Shown here: positions 34,578 through 46,911 of the stretch, in pieces
Layout of the letters: each line of letters starts with the position of its first letter
How positions within the stretch are numbered: the first letter of the stretch is position 1
Position numbers and translations under genes: made by a program
Source: Ignelater luminosus
Lineage: Eukaryota; Arthropoda; Insecta; Coleoptera; Elateridae
Assembly (NCBI GenBank): GCA_011009095.1
Contig: VTPC01090683.1
Location: 257,140 to 321,139, forward strand
DNA length: 64,000 nt
Direction of reading: 5' to 3'
Notes under the pieces: model-generated
Database searches by the model: none
What the model was told of the DNA's origin: nothing
The model's input: the letters and a program-made list of their open reading frames with translations, nothing else

Positions 34578-35823
34578 TACCAGGTGTATACCTATGAAAT
34601 GAGACTTTCAGCTATTAGACCACAGATGTCGCTAGGAGTATTTTTTAACTGTCCCAAATGTCTTATTTTTTTCGTCTGTCATCTGTCAACAATATTCAAT
34701 TCATTGTTTGTGATGTTTCATACAACAACGCATTTTTTTTCGCTCTTAAAAATGTCGAATTTCGTGCCTTCAAACTACGATTTGCGGACATCGTTGATTT
34801 TCTGTTATCAATTGAAGAAAAAACGCTTCTCAAGCTCATCAAATGCTTATAGAAGCTTACGGTGGACATGCTCTAAGCAGAGCACAGTGCTTCAGGTGGT
34901 TTGAAAAATTCCGAAGTGGTGATTTTAGCGTGGAGAACGAGGAACGTGGCCGGCCACCGAAAAAGTTTGAGGACACCGAATTGCAAGCATGGTTGAATGA
35001 AGATGATGGTCAAACGCAAGAAATGATGGCAGAGCAGTTGGGAGTGACCCAAAAAACCATTTGCAAACGTTTGAAAGACATGGGCATGATTTTAAAGGTC
35101 GGAAGATGGGTGCCGCATGAACTGACTGAAAGGCAGCAAGAGAACCGAAAAACCACTTGTGAAATGCTGCTCTCCCGGTTCAAAAGGAAGTCTTTTTTGC
35201 ATCGAATCGTTACGGGTGATGAAAAATGGGCCACAAGCCAAAATCAACGGCCAAACCAAATCGCTTCGGCCGCAAGGCAATGCTGTGTGTTTTCTGGGAT
35301 CAGCATGGTATGATTTGGTACGAGCTATTAAAACCAGGTGAAACAGTTGACGGTGCACGCTACCAACGACAATTGGGCGATTTGAACAGCGCTATACACC
35401 GAAAACGCCCAGAATATGCCGATCGGCGTCACAAAGTAATTTTTCTTGATGACAATGCACCACCACATCGAACAAGAGCGACCCGGGAATTGGTGGAGAC
35501 GTACGATTGGGAACCGCTGGTGCATGCGGCTTACTCACCAGACTTGGCGCCTTCCGATTATCATTTGTTCGCATCGATGGGCCACGCACTTTCCGAGCAG
35601 CGCTTCAATTCTCACGAAGAAGCCAAAAAATGGCTCGATGATTGGTTTGCGGCCAAAGACGGCCAATTTTTTTGGCGCGGCATTCACAAATTGCCTGAGA
35701 GATGGGTAAAATGTGTCGCTAGCGATGGCTATTATTTTTAAGATTAAATTTGTAACCATTTTTTGTTAATAAACGTTTAAAATTGAAAAAAAAAGTCTCA
35801 TTTCATAGGTATACACCTATGTA
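34578..35823 (+). mobile_element. mariner element 3 (mauritiana/Mos1-type)
   Basis: Inverted repeats AGGTGTATACCTATGAAATG (from about 34582) and its complement ending about 35818 lie inside TA dinucleotides (34578-34579 and 35822-35823). The ends differ by one or two bases, so the exact boundary is uncertain. Left flank contains ACCACCCTGTATACC. Confidence 0.88.
34752..35741 (+). pseudogene. mauritiana-type mariner transposase, two frame breaks
   Basis: Starts MSNFVPSNYDLRTSLIFCYQ, matching the Mos1-type N terminus, then continues after an extra A in the A6 run at 34818-34823 into QAHQMLIEAYGG, RWFEKFRSGDFSVENEE and the AEQLGVTQKTICKRL helix-turn-helix. The WVPHELTERQ motif is present. The catalytic domain has Asp 1 in RIVTGDEKW, Asp 2 in FLDDNAPPH and Asp 3 in PDLAPSDYHLF, with 34 residues between the last two (DD34D). 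Directly after GDEKW a stretch corresponding to the usual NPKRKK region is deleted with a frameshift. The tail ERWVKCVASDGYYF and TAA are intact. Inactive because of the deletion. Confidence 0.92.
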
Positions 35824-36534
35824 TACTCGTAGTTCTCTAGATTAGTAACATTAATTTTGTACACTCGATCTGCGATTACAATAAATGGTAAATTATAAAT
35901 TCGAATGACTAATCTTAATTTAAATTTTGCCTTACAAGAAAGTGAAGCATCAGAATTAAATGAAATCTTAAATAAAAGTTAAGATTTATTTAAAAGTTAA
36001 ATTTCCAAAGTAAATTCCTATCGGAGAGCGTCTTATGCACGAAAAATAAGAATTATCACTGTCGCAAGAAATTTCAATGCTCATTCTCTATTTAGAATTA
36101 TTTCTAAAGAAAATGTATAATAATTACCTATTGAATTTTAATAAAGAAATTTAATTTGACTATATAAAGCAACAATACGGTAGGGTTTGTCCTTGTTGTT
36201 CACTTCCAGAAAAGAAAATTAATATCATATACCGAAACGCAATAATTCTAAAGCGCCTCTGAACAGAAGCTAGAGTGAGGACCTTCCCGCAGTCGGGTCT
36301 CCGTATCCTCCTCGGAATATTGTTCCCAGATATACGATCTTTCTTGCAAGATAATAAAAAGGTGGGTAAAAAACTAAAAAAAAGAGGCCAACAAAAAGAC
36401 CACAACCGTCAACGCCTAGAAAAACAAACTTAAGTTAAGCATAATTAAAAGCAGATGCACCAAATAGTTAATTAATTTAGTGGTCTAAACACCCCCATTC
36501 AACGGTGCAAGGCTAACTTCGAACTTTTACAGAC
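35824..36534. other. Intergenic, nothing recognised
   Basis: AT-rich with one more GC-rich patch (about 36255-36330) that I cannot assign. Confidence 0.4.
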
Positions 36535-36538
36535 GACG

Positions 36539-37589
36539 TGTAATGTTATTTTAAAATTCGCACTAAATCCGCCCCTGTTTTTCAATTTCGTTCGGATATT
36601 TGTTTTCTTGACGCGCAATATTTAAATTGTTTCATTAAACGAATGTTTGTTATAATGTTATTTTAAAGAATTAATATTTTTGTGGTCTCGACACCTAGAC
36701 TCCAGTAGACGTGTCTTTCGTTGATTTCCAATATCAAATTTCCAGAATCATTAGTTGCAACATTGCAGTCACACAGTCTCGGGGAAGTCAAATTTAAACT
36801 AGCGAATCTACAAGTAAAATTTTCCATTGTCGCATAAAGGGTATTAATGTCTTATTCTGTTAGGGTGTATATCCGACTTTTAACCCCACTTCCGTAAGTA
36901 CGAACTGCGTAACAAAAAACGCAGAGGTTAGGCATTACGTGGATAGCTGTTGACTTGAACCAACGTGTGGTAATTCTCGACGTTTACCTCTACATCCCCT
37001 AATTGGATTCAAACCAAATTAAGTGAAGCGATCCTCTTAGAAAAAAAAAAGAGATCGGACTGGAGAAATCGTAATTTCTTCGTGTCAGAGACGCGCAATA
37101 GTCGCGGAAGAAAGTGGCTTATAAATCTCGTTATTGTGGGGAATGTATAACCCAAATATAATTACGCTGGTGTCCTCCAGAAAGCAGAAATTGTAGAGGG
37201 TAGGAACGCAACCATTTTGGCCCCGTTGGTGTAGCATCTGTGTGTATACTACATTTTGGAAGCTCCGCAAAGCGAGTTTTAATAGAGCTTCCACAAGGTA
37301 AGTTACACACAGGGTGAGGTTTCGTAAGAGGCCTATATACAGGGTGTCGGATTCACGAGTAGTCGCGTGACCGACCATCAGAACCCTTCGATCTACGACT
37401 GCTGGCGCCCTCTTTTACGACCATCTATTAGTTTAATAAGAGTTTTGGAAAACGGTGAGCTTCTCTTTGTGAGAGATTAGCCAAGTTTATTTGAGAATCC
37501 ACCCCATCTGCGGCATGAGCTACGGGATTTAACATCTACCATTCGTCTGGACGGGACTTGTGCATACCTTTGAGCACTGGCCCGTTACA
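36539..37589 (+). mobile_element. Solo LTR A (Ty3/Gypsy-like termini) with 4-bp target duplication GACG
   Basis: Begins TGTAATGTTATTTT and ends CCCGTTACA, so it has TG...CA ends with short inverted termini. GACG lies directly before (36535-36538) and directly after (37590-37593). The sequence is repeated as the LTR at 38367-40463, but about 1 kb of internal sequence is missing here. No internal retrotransposon coding region adjoins it, so it is a solo LTR left by recombination. Orientation is assumed from the shared layout. Confidence 0.88.
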
Positions 37590-37593
37590 GACG

Positions 37594-38362
37594 ATCGTTC
37601 AAGGTCCATTTTGTTCCAAAACGAAAGAATTATAGAAGTTTTAGAAAACAAGCAATACAACAAGATAAAGATTTATTGTAGAAAGTGTGAAAATCGAACC
37701 ATAACACGATATGGTTTTAACTTATAGTATATGTAATAGAAATTCCGCAGAAGTTACAAGGCAATATGCACTCCAATATCCAACACGACGACATCCAACT
37801 GCAAATTGGGGCGGGCTGTAACCCTTATCGGAGCAACGTATTTTAGTAATGTTACCGTGCAAGGTAGGTCCAGTGGATCCGCCTTTGCATTATAAAGTTT
37901 GCGCGGTACTTTTTGTTAGTATTGCATACGCGGATAATTAAATAGGATAAAAACAATTATTATTTAAGGTGACAAGAAGTAAATGCCTTCCCTGGTTCGA
38001 TATAATTCTGCAAAATCGTATAACCTTGATTTACCTAGAAAGACATCAGAAACTCAAAAACAATATTTTTGTATTGGGTATTCTTCGTTTCCGTATAATT
38101 TTTCTACAAAGTCATATATTTTATAGTTTCTACCTGATTTTTGCTAAATTCATGTCTTCTTTTATTCGACATAATATTGCAAATCTTTTGATCCAATCAT
38201 ATAACGTAATTTACCTAAAAAGGCAGCAGAGGCACAATAAAAAGGTAATAATTAGCCTTGCATTTTTATTTGATACTACCAGACATACTGTAACGAAGTA
38301 ACTTTAATTTTAATATATCTTTAATTAAATACCGCATTGTTAATCTGTAATCATTTCTTCAA
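37594..38362. other. Spacer between the two solo LTRs
   Basis: No gene supported. It contains GGTCCAGTGGATCCGCCTTT near 37866, which resembles motifs near 41605 and 41793. An open frame at 37969-38301 has no recognisable features apart from a weak internal repeat (IYLERHQK and IYLKRQQR). Confidence 0.4.
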
Positions 38363-38366
38363 GTTA

Positions 38367-40463
38367 TGTAATGTTAATTTCAAATTCGCACTAAATCCGC
38401 CCCTGTCTTTCAATTTCGTTCAGGTATTTGTTTTCCTGACGCGTAATATTTAAATTATTTCATTCTACAAACGAATGTTTGTTACAATGTTATTCTAAAG
38501 AATTGATAACTTTGTGGTCTCGACTTCTGGGCTCCGGTAGACGTGCCTTTTGCTATTTTCCAATTAAAATTCCTGGAACCTTAGTCGCAAAAATTGGAGT
38601 CACACAGTCTTGATTGAGCCAGGTTTAAGCTGGTAAATCTACGAAGTGGAATTTTCCATTGTCCCATAAGACTCCCTGCATTTTCAACCTGTTAGGGCGT
38701 GCATCTGACTTTCGAACCCCACTCCAGTAAGTACACATTGCGCAACAGGAGACGCAGAGAGGATAGGCATTACGTTGATAGCTGCGTACTCGAACCAACG
38801 TGCGGGTTAATTTCGGCGTTACCCCTAGAAATCCGAAGTGGTTACAAACCGAATTTAATTGAAGCGATTCTCTTAGTAAAAGAGAGATTGGACTCGAGAA
38901 ATCCTATTTCGTCGGGTCTTTGTCGTGTTATTCACGGAGGAAACCCGGTTTGTTTACCGAAAAGCGGTGCTTTAGAAGCTTTTGTTATTGTGGGAAGCGT
39001 TTTTGCTTCAATTACAGTTACGCTGGTATTTCCCAGGAAATAAAAATTGTAGAGGGTAGAAACGCAACAATTTTGGTCCCGTTGGTGCAACGTTAAAGGA
39101 TCTGTCGAGAACAGAAACTTCTCGCCCCGTAAAGCGTCGACCTGTGTGTGTCACATTTTGGAAGTTCCGTGATCCGAATGGACTAAGTAAACTTAAAGAG
39201 CGTTTGAGACTCAAAGTGATTTTAGTTTATAAAGCTGGTGTATAAACACTTGGATTTTGTTCTTGTGCTTTTTGGTTATTGTTAACAACAGTGATTGTTG
39301 TTTGAAACCTAAGTTCCCTTGAACATTGGTGGGACATGAATGAGCTACTTTCGTTGGGAATCAGAGACCTGCACATATCACCTGGGAGAAAGATTGCCGT
39401 TACAGTAAGAAAGACCTGTTTTGTTTTGTTATTTGAGTTTTAATGATTGTTTCATTTGATAAAAGACTAGGAGAACGTGGAATATGTAAAATATTCCATA
39501 CGAAAACCTTGCTTAGGCAAGATTAGTTTCGTATTTTCTCATTGAATTATAATATTTACGAGTAATATTTTTAACTAATTTGTAACAGGAACGTTCCCAG
39601 GTAATTTTAGCTGGTGTTTGTTAACTTATTGCAATATAATTAATAACTTTTGACTACTTTTTTTTGTTATTAGATATAAAGTTTATTTGTTGCTATTTAA
39701 AAATTCATTGTCAAGTTTATCTTGTTTTAATTAATTTAATATTTAGATTTTGTTTTTTGTTCCATATTTTGAAATTTTAACGTAACAGAATCCTTTTTTG
39801 TTTATTGTAATAACTTGTTTTTATTGTTATTTTATCATTATTTGTTTATCAACTTTGTTCTCCAGTGAAGAAATTAATTCATACCTTTTATTGATATTCT
39901 TTCGTAGTGTTATTTTGTTTTTTTTTATATTCTTGTTTATGTGTGTTTAACTCTTTTTTATTATTGTTTTAATAAATGTAAGAAAGGTCGATTATTTACA
40001 TTTTGTTTTCTTTGTAAGTGGATCTCTGGTCCAGACGAAGCAGCGTTAATTTCGTTACTTTGTTCGTTTGGCTATTAAAAAGCACGGTGGTGCTTAGTCT
40101 AGATTTCATTTAAAGGTCTGATACCTTTGTTCAAGAGAGAAGTAAATATTAAACTGGTATTTCTTTCTTGAATCTTTTTTTTGAAAAAGAAGGAAGTCTT
40201 CAGAGAACTTACACACAGGGTGTCGGATTCACGAGTAGTTGCGTGACCGACCATCAGCACCCTTCGATCTGCGACTGCTGGTGCCCTCTTTTGTGAACAT
40301 CTATTAGTTTAATAAGAGTTTTGGAAATCGGTGAGCTTCTCTTTGTGCGGCTAGGTAAGTTCATTTGAGAATTCACCCCATCTGCGGCATGAGCTACGGG
40401 ATTTAACATCTACCATTGGTCTGGACGGGACTTGTGCATACTTTTGAGCATCTTCTCGTTACA
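38367..40463 (+). mobile_element. Solo LTR B, longer copy of the same family, target duplication GTTA
   Basis: Begins TGTAATGTTAATTTC and ends CTCGTTACA. GTTA lies at 38363-38366 and again at 40464-40467. Homology to solo LTR A covers its start (GCACTAAATCCGCCCCTGT, GTGGTCTCGAC), middle (GTAGAGGGTAG, AACGCAAC.ATTTTGG.CCCG) and end (ACACAGGGTGTCGGATTCAC, GAGCTACGGGATTTAACATC). The extra kilobase (about 39115-40200) includes an AATAAA signal at about 39971. Two independent insertions are proved by the two different target duplications. Confidence 0.88.
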
Positions 40464-40836
40464 GTTATTGTTGCTCACTATCGCTATGCACACCTGCCGG
40501 CTGGCCTGATAAACAGACTTGTATTTGTCCAAATGTTAGCATTTAAGAAATATTTGCCGGTATAATTTTATGTTAGTTTAAATACGAATAACATTTAATT
40601 CTTAATTATTTAATATGTAATTACAGTATAATTTATATTATACAATTTAAAGGGAATTGCATCCCGAATGTAAGAAATATATAAAATGCATTTCCTGCCG
40701 CATCCGATACACCCCTCACAAAATATTTCCGTTGAGGGTTATATAATGAATTATATTATTTATCGTATTAATAAAATGCAAGGGCAAGCTATGCTTTAGT
40801 CCCCATCGCACCGGTTATCACCGAAGCTTTCCCACC
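40464..40836. other. AT-rich spacer
   Basis: No gene seen. It may be the 5' part of the LTR-like region that follows. Confidence 0.35.
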
Positions 40837-41330
40837 ATGCATAAACTTGTTCGCTCTGGAAGATCCAGACAATCTATAGTGAGTATACTGGGGTTAGTAA
40901 GTACCACCGCATTGTTGCGCGTAGGAGCCGTTTTTGGTCCAGCCCGAACGCGTTGTCCAGCGACGACGAGGCTGCAAGTAGGAGCCGTTTTCGCTGACAA
41001 CTCCGTGCTTCCTCACCAACCCGTGCTCCCGATAGGCACCGGAGCCGAAACCGAACCTGTACGCTCCGTGTTCAATAGTACCGCTGCTGCATGGCTTGGT
41101 AGAGTAAGCCTAGATTTAGACCCGCTTGTCTATATTTTGTATTTTTGTGTATGAATAGATATTGTTTGGAGTTACATTGTGTTTTATTTTGTGATACCTA
41201 TAGCAGTGTTATTTCAGCCGTCGACCCCTGAAGGCACCGTTTTTCCACAGTAGCCCTCGTCTGACCGCATCAAGGACGAGGTGGGGGAGTAAACCCCTTC
41301 AACAAATCTGGCACCCGAGCACCGTCTGAC
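40837..41330 (+). repeat. Possible LTR 3' end with primer-binding site
   Basis: A GC-richer stretch with a duplicated GTAGGAGCCGTTTT word (about 40920 and 40978) is followed by AT-rich sequence, then ends CCCCTTCAACA at 41304. TGGCACCCGAGC at 41309-41320 follows, which resembles a tRNA primer-binding site just inside a 5' LTR. No LTR partner or pol sequence is seen downstream. The open frame at 40837-41154 is therefore not called as a gene. Confidence 0.35.
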
Positions 41331-42017
41331 CGGAAAGAAAACGTCACAATACAAAAAACCTTTTCAAAATTATTTTAAAAACTTTCAACATTTGCAATTT
41401 TTATAAGGGTCAGTTTATTTTCGTATTTTAGTACATTGACATCTAAAACATATCAGTTCAGGCGATTTCATAATTTTGTATTCTACAATATTTATAAAAC
41501 CATAAACCACCGTAATTACCACTAATATTGTCATTTGAAACTTACAACAACAAAAGATAAACATAATTTATAGAGAACTGTTTAGTATTAATAGAAATGT
41601 AAGGAGGGTCTAATGGATCCACTTTGCCCGGTTATGTAATAATCTACTTTAAAAGATTTTTTTTCATGTACTAAATGTAAATTAAAATATTTGACTAACT
41701 GATAAGACTCTACTTAAAGTATTCTTAGAAGTCATAAGCACTTATTACCCTAACACGAATATTTTAAAAAATATGAAAAAGTAAAATGGGCGCCGGGTCC
41801 ATTAGACCCACCTTGACCGGATAAGGAATAAACAGTTAGGACACCTGAGGCAGAAGTTACCGTTCTTCTAACAATCTAGAATAAACCCGGAAGAAGCACA
41901 CGAGGTGTAGCGCGAGATTAGTCTTTACTGCGGAATTGTTCCCAGAATTCTTTAAGAAGAAGGCCTATATCCTTATCATATTACTTCTACCTGAAGATAA
42001 TAATCGAAGGATTTAAT
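41331..42017. other. Non-coding; paired GGGTCTAATGGATCC-type motifs
   Basis: Two related words, GGGTCTAATGGATCCACTTT (about 41607) and GGGTCCATTAGACCCACCTT (about 41793), are each followed by a CCGG-containing word. Their first 15 bases are near-palindromic. They may be ends of a small element. Confidence 0.35.
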
Positions 42018-42019
42018 TT

Positions 42020-42485
42020 GCATTTTTTTAAAAACTCTTACACCCCTATTGGACGCTGTTTCCTTGGAAATTTTTACAAACGGTGGTTACAGAATTATGA
42101 TATACCTTATGATGTAGATGTTTGTGAACATTTAAATATAGATTTTCCTGAAAGATGGATCCTACAAAAATGGATGGTGAATCTGTACCATAATTACCGA
42201 GATCCCCAGACGTTAGTGTTCTGGGTTATTTTTCATGGGGACACCTTAAGAAAGGTGTTCGCCAAACACCAGTACTAAATCTTGAAAATCTTCAAGCTCC
42301 AGTCGACAATGCTAGGAATACCATTACCAAAGAAATTATACAACGAGCAGTTGACCAATTACCAATCAGGGCTATGAAATGTGAAGTTGGAGAAAGTTAT
42401 TTTGAACGCGACCTACTAGAGCTAAGCAAATGCAATTGCAAATTTTTATCTATGAGGCATAGACAATTAATTTTTGGTATGTAAG
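42020..42485 (+). pseudogene. Tc1/IS630-type transposase C-terminal relic
   Basis: One frame gives DVCEHLNIDFPERWI, corresponding to the helix and FPxRWIG motif after the second catalytic Asp. After a frameshift another gives PRSPDVSVLGYFSWGHLKKG, the counterpart of the RSPDLTPLDFFLWG block that carries the third acidic residue in this arthropod transposase family. Here the expected second Asp of that block is Gly. The helical tail NLENLQAPVDNARNTI ... QRAVDQLP follows, ending near a stop at 42483-42485. Only the last third of the protein remains. Confidence 0.6.
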
Positions 42486-45244
42486 CTGATTGCATTGTAT
42501 ATTGTTCAAATAATTAATTTTATTTTGCATATATGACATGTGTAACAGATTTTCGGTATGGATGCTTATATATTATATAAAAATGCATATACATATTTTA
42601 AACTAGGCGCATCGTTATAATACATTACTTTACCAACTTTGTAAGTCTACTGTCAAATGTGTTTCTTCTATATTTGACAAATTTTATTCAAAAAAAATGT
42701 AAATGCTTTATATTTTTTTTTTTAACTTTTACGTTACGCGGAATAATTTCCAACTTGATGAAAAATCATTTTTATAGTCTCCTTTATAACCATATAATTC
42801 TGCTCTTAACCTAATGGTATTTATAGAAATAGACACATTATTTAAAAGTAAAAGCTACAAAATGTATGTATTATATAGATATTTTCATACGGTTTTTCTC
42901 GACATAGACTTACTAGCGTACGTTAATGCGAAAACGGGATTACACATTCCGCTCTACTGCTGCTAAAACCAAGAAGTTGAATTTAATTTAAACTTGGTGG
43001 TGGATTTGTACTGATTGCGTTATGAAAATGTCACATTACCATAAAATGAGTTTTTAGATATTTTGGTAGAGCAAGAATGTTACGATCTCTGTTTAAATAT
43101 TCATACGAAAATTTAATAACAAGACATAAACTTGCTTTAAGTATAGTGTCATGAATGCGTACAAGTCACGACATTCTGTAGGTACTAAAATGTGTTAATA
43201 TTAAAGAATACATTCACACGACCACTTAAATTACCAAAGATAAATAAAAGATTTAAGGTATCATGTGTTTTGTCATTTTATAGCAGGTATTACGTTGAAT
43301 TCAGTAATTCAATATGTCACCAATATTATTACCTAATGCACATAATATTTACTAATTATCCGGTAATATCAGGACAAAGCTTCTTATGTTGTGGACGTCG
43401 GTCAACTCTGATGAAGCTGTTCACTTATGATTATGACCGAGAACTAACTACTTGTACTCTCTGTAATGCAATAGCGCTTCCGTCAAATGGAGTACATTGC
43501 GTATAAGCTTTGTAACAATTACACTGTTTCAAGTACGAAAAAAACAGAAAAGTAAATCTATAAAAAACAAAAGAAAATGATGAATTTTATTTGCTCTAGT
43601 TTCTCATGAATGTTTTAGACAAATAATATTCTATAAATATTTTTCTGAAAGTACTCCTAATATATTTTTGTAGTAAGAATTAATTAAACTTAACGCATGC
43701 AGAAACATTCAATGCCAGTCTAATATTTTGCACTTGACTGATCGTTTACCGGCGCTCATGTTGTGGAGATTTGAAGAATGAGAACACATAAATTGTACTG
43801 ATTTATCATCGTTTATTAAATTTTTGACAAGCCACAACAAATAGGTAGCTGCACGTTTTTTTTTTCCAGTTGAAGTACGTAAATGCAAGACTAACGCGAT
43901 TTTTTTCACAAACACAAAGTTAAGCACAGAACATAATTCAAAATGTAAGCAGCTAATTTTAGGTAAGCACTTATCTAATTTTTTACCGAATTGAGGTTAT
44001 AGATCATGTAAATGCATTAAACGTGCTTTATAACCGTAGAGTAACAGGGTGAATTAAATCAATAAGCCCCCAACGAGAATTTATCTTCTCTCTAACTTCC
44101 TTGCTTTGCATATTTTGTAATGCGACATTATCATAAAATGTTGTATCAGCCCCTTCATAAATATTACTTACTAATTTAAATGCCATCTAATTCAGTTTAG
44201 GATTATATGTACAAATCATCTTGAAACCACCCTTAATCTGGATTATCCAAAGTGTTTGCTTAATAAATGTATTTCTTATGGAAGTAGCAATACTTTTTAT
44301 GATGTGAAATTTAAACAGTAACGTTGTAAAATAAATTGTGTAACTCTTCAGAAACCATGAGCAGAATTTAAACTGCTGAAGAACTTTTTTTTATTTATTA
44401 ACGTGGAAGTTATTGTACATCTACAACAGACACTAAATAGTATTGTTTTCATTTAAAAGGAATTCACAGTTACATTACGTGCATTATATCAAAATCAAGA
44501 AGCATGTAGAAGCTTTCAACCTAATATCTCAACTTGTTTTTAAAACATTGAAAGAAATTAAACTTTTACACCCTGTATCTCGGAAACTGTATATTTTAGG
44601 GAAAAAAAGTATATGACAAAGAAGGCATAATTTCAAGGTGTGCGCTTGCCAAATATCTGCTCTCATTTTAAAACCACTCTGTATATCCTAAAGAAGAATA
44701 GATCGTACGCCAATTATTCTGACGTCAATAAGATTGTGTAACTTGGCTGGTTGTACACCAGCACATTTTAACATTTTATTACCTTATGGAAAACATTGAT
44801 GGAGATTATCAACTTAAAATTTACTTTATTATTTTCAAATCAATTTATGCAGCAAGCGTTATTACATTTTTCTACGTTGCAAAGAACAAATTAACACCTA
44901 ATATTGGTTGATTTTATTATAAGTAAAAATAAATTATATAAAACGTTTTAAGTATGCATGCTGTGATTTACCTTTTGTCTTGCTTGTATCAAGCTTGAGT
45001 CTCCCATCTCTTATCTCAGTGTTAGACTGGAGTACCGAGTTACGCAGAAATCTTCTTAAAACCTAACAAGTTTAGCTTTAGGAATTCTTAGTGGACCTTT
45101 AAGCCCCTTCGTTTACAACGCGCTTTCTCCCGCCTGTTCTGCAATCACTCACAAATCGTAGGTCGTGTTTTCCTTTCTTTTACTTATTGTTAACCTAACG
45201 AAGTAAAATTATCGTTAATCTAGGAGCACACTTTGCTGCCCTTT
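42486..45244. other. AT-rich intergenic sequence
   Basis: No supported gene. A stretch beginning ACACCCTGTATCTCGGAAAC (44569) carries the recurring CCCTGTAT word and may be an old repeat. Open frames near 43192-43506 and 43709-43927 show no recognisable motifs. Confidence 0.4.
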
Positions 45245-45780
45245 CACAATAATATTAATGGTAATTGTGAAGTTAAGATGTCAACAATAATGGTAATGTT
45301 AACACAATTTCCATTAATGGTAATGTTAATGTTTAGAAGTTGGCATATTTAAAATTTTTTGGTATAAAAGTGAGAGGAGCGTAGATAACTGCTGTGCTCT
45401 TAAAAAGTAAATACAAAACCTACAAACAACCAACAAAATCTCCATTCTTTACTGTGATTTTTCATTTGATTTGAGATTTTGAGTATAGTTTTAATTTGGT
45501 TGTATTTAAAATGTGCACGTGGCAGCGCAAAGCGGCAAAACGGAATTAATTGACAGGTATGACAGGTCGGTAAAATGAAGAGGGATGGCATGTGCATACT
45601 CTAAAACTTCATTTATACTGGTAGATGATGATGATGTTAAAGAATCCAAAATAGTTTTGGAAGGCTAACATGAAGAGTTAACTTTACCACTACCATTAAC
45701 ATTGTTTTGAACGTTTCAATGACCACAACATAGTTTGAGTATTTATATCTTAACATAACACTACCATTAACTTTATTGTG
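45245..45780. mobile_element. Possible MITE with CACAATAA...TTATTGTG ends
   Basis: The left end CACAATAATATTAATGGTAA and the reverse complement of the right end CACAATAAAGTTAATGGTAG agree over about 35 bases with mismatches. Further AATGGTAATGTTAA words repeat inside the left end and are inverted on the right. No target duplication is evident. Confidence 0.4.
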
Positions 45781-45789
45781 ACCCATTGT

Positions 45790-46130
45790 CGTGCTTCATG
45801 GGTCTGTCAAACCTTTTGGAGTTATCGGCCTTTTGATTTATCGGGACGTTTGGATCTTTCTTGGCCCTTCGGGTCTATCAACCTGTTTGAATCTTTCAAG
45901 TCGTTGACCTTATGGACTTTTTGGCCTTTCGGGTCTATTGAATCGTTTGGAATTCTCGGGTCGTCGAGCCCGTCAGGCCTTTTGAACTTTTTAGCTCTTC
46001 GGGTCTATCGGCCCGTTTGGAACTCTCGGACCATCGAGCCTTTTAGATTTCTCGGTCTTTCGGACTTCTCTGTCGGGCTGTTCCGACCTCTTAGACCGTT
46101 CGTTTGGATCTGTAAGACCGATCAAAAAGT
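45790..46130. repeat. Degenerate minisatellite based on TCGGGTCTATC/TTTGGA words
   Basis: GGGTCTRTC-type units begin at 45800, 45871, 45931 and 46001, spacing 71, 60 and 70 bases. Each is followed by TTTGGA.TTCT and related TCG-rich words, so a short sub-repeat of about 12 bases seems nested in a 60-70 base unit. One strand reads open over 142 codons (PFGSI... repeats) only because the repeat lacks stops. The GC content is higher than the surroundings. Confidence 0.65.
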
Positions 46131-46206
46131 TACTAGTTTTCTTAGACCTCGTCAGTCTGTCTCCAATTGGGCCGAGTCTGGAAATTCTGTTCCATGTAGC
46201 AGGTAA

Positions 46207-46911
46207 CTCACCAAGTCATTAATAGCTGAAGAAAAAAAACTTGACGCGGTTTACTTAAGACTCAGTGTGTCTCGTACATCCTATCACGTACTGATAAATG
46301 TACCTACTTGCCACGAGTCAAAAGATAGGATATTGGTTAGGTTCGGCTGGTTCAAGTTTCTAAAAGGTTTACCGTTCGATTTTGTTTAAACCGTGATTAA
46401 GAAGGTACAATACAAACTGATCAAAAACCGATTACAAGAGCAGCTCAAAAAGGTTTGGTAAGACAGGATACAACTCGTCGTACCGTGCACAAGTTGTGCA
46501 GCAGCAAGTTGCCATGGAAGAATTGAGACACCAACAGGACTACATTTACACAGTCACAAGGCGTCAAGGAAATGCAAGTTTACGTGTATAGTATACTTAC
46601 ATCTGTAAAACAGGGTATTGCACATATTGTATGTAACGCTTGGCAAGATCAAGCATGTACAAAAAATGGCCTACTTTAATGTTTTATATTTAACAACGAC
46701 TTAATATGTTAAGATTCAAAATTCTTCAATAGTCTTGTCCGTTGGAAGATTTCCTTCCACTTTTTGTCGTCGACAGTTTTATTTTACGACTAGTCAGGTA
46801 GTTTTTATAAACTTAGTGGCTGCTATTAAATAGTGTCGTCTATAGCTACTTTCGGGATTTGTCGCTATATTCATATTAAAGCTAAAAAACGTTTAGATTA
46901 ATAAACAGCTT
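46207..46911. other. Intergenic, nothing recognised
   Basis: No gene or bounded repeat supported between the minisatellite and the DUF7869 transposon. Confidence 0.4.

Noticed and set aside
37969..38301. 110-codon open frame with an internal repeat (IYLERHQK / IYLKRQQR)
   Set aside because: No family recognised, hydrophobic AT-driven composition, and no start or splice context to support it.
36539..40463. One LTR retrotransposon with two LTRs about 770 bases apart
   Set aside because: The two LTRs carry different target duplications (GACG and GTTA) and no coding interior, so they are separate solo LTRs.
40837..41154. 105-codon open frame on the plus strand
   Set aside because: Lies in an LTR-like GC-rich segment with repeated GTAGGAGCCGTTTT words; no protein motif.
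45778..46206. 142-codon open frame on the plus strand
   Set aside because: Its open state follows from a stop-poor minisatellite; repeated PFGSI-type peptides have no domain character.
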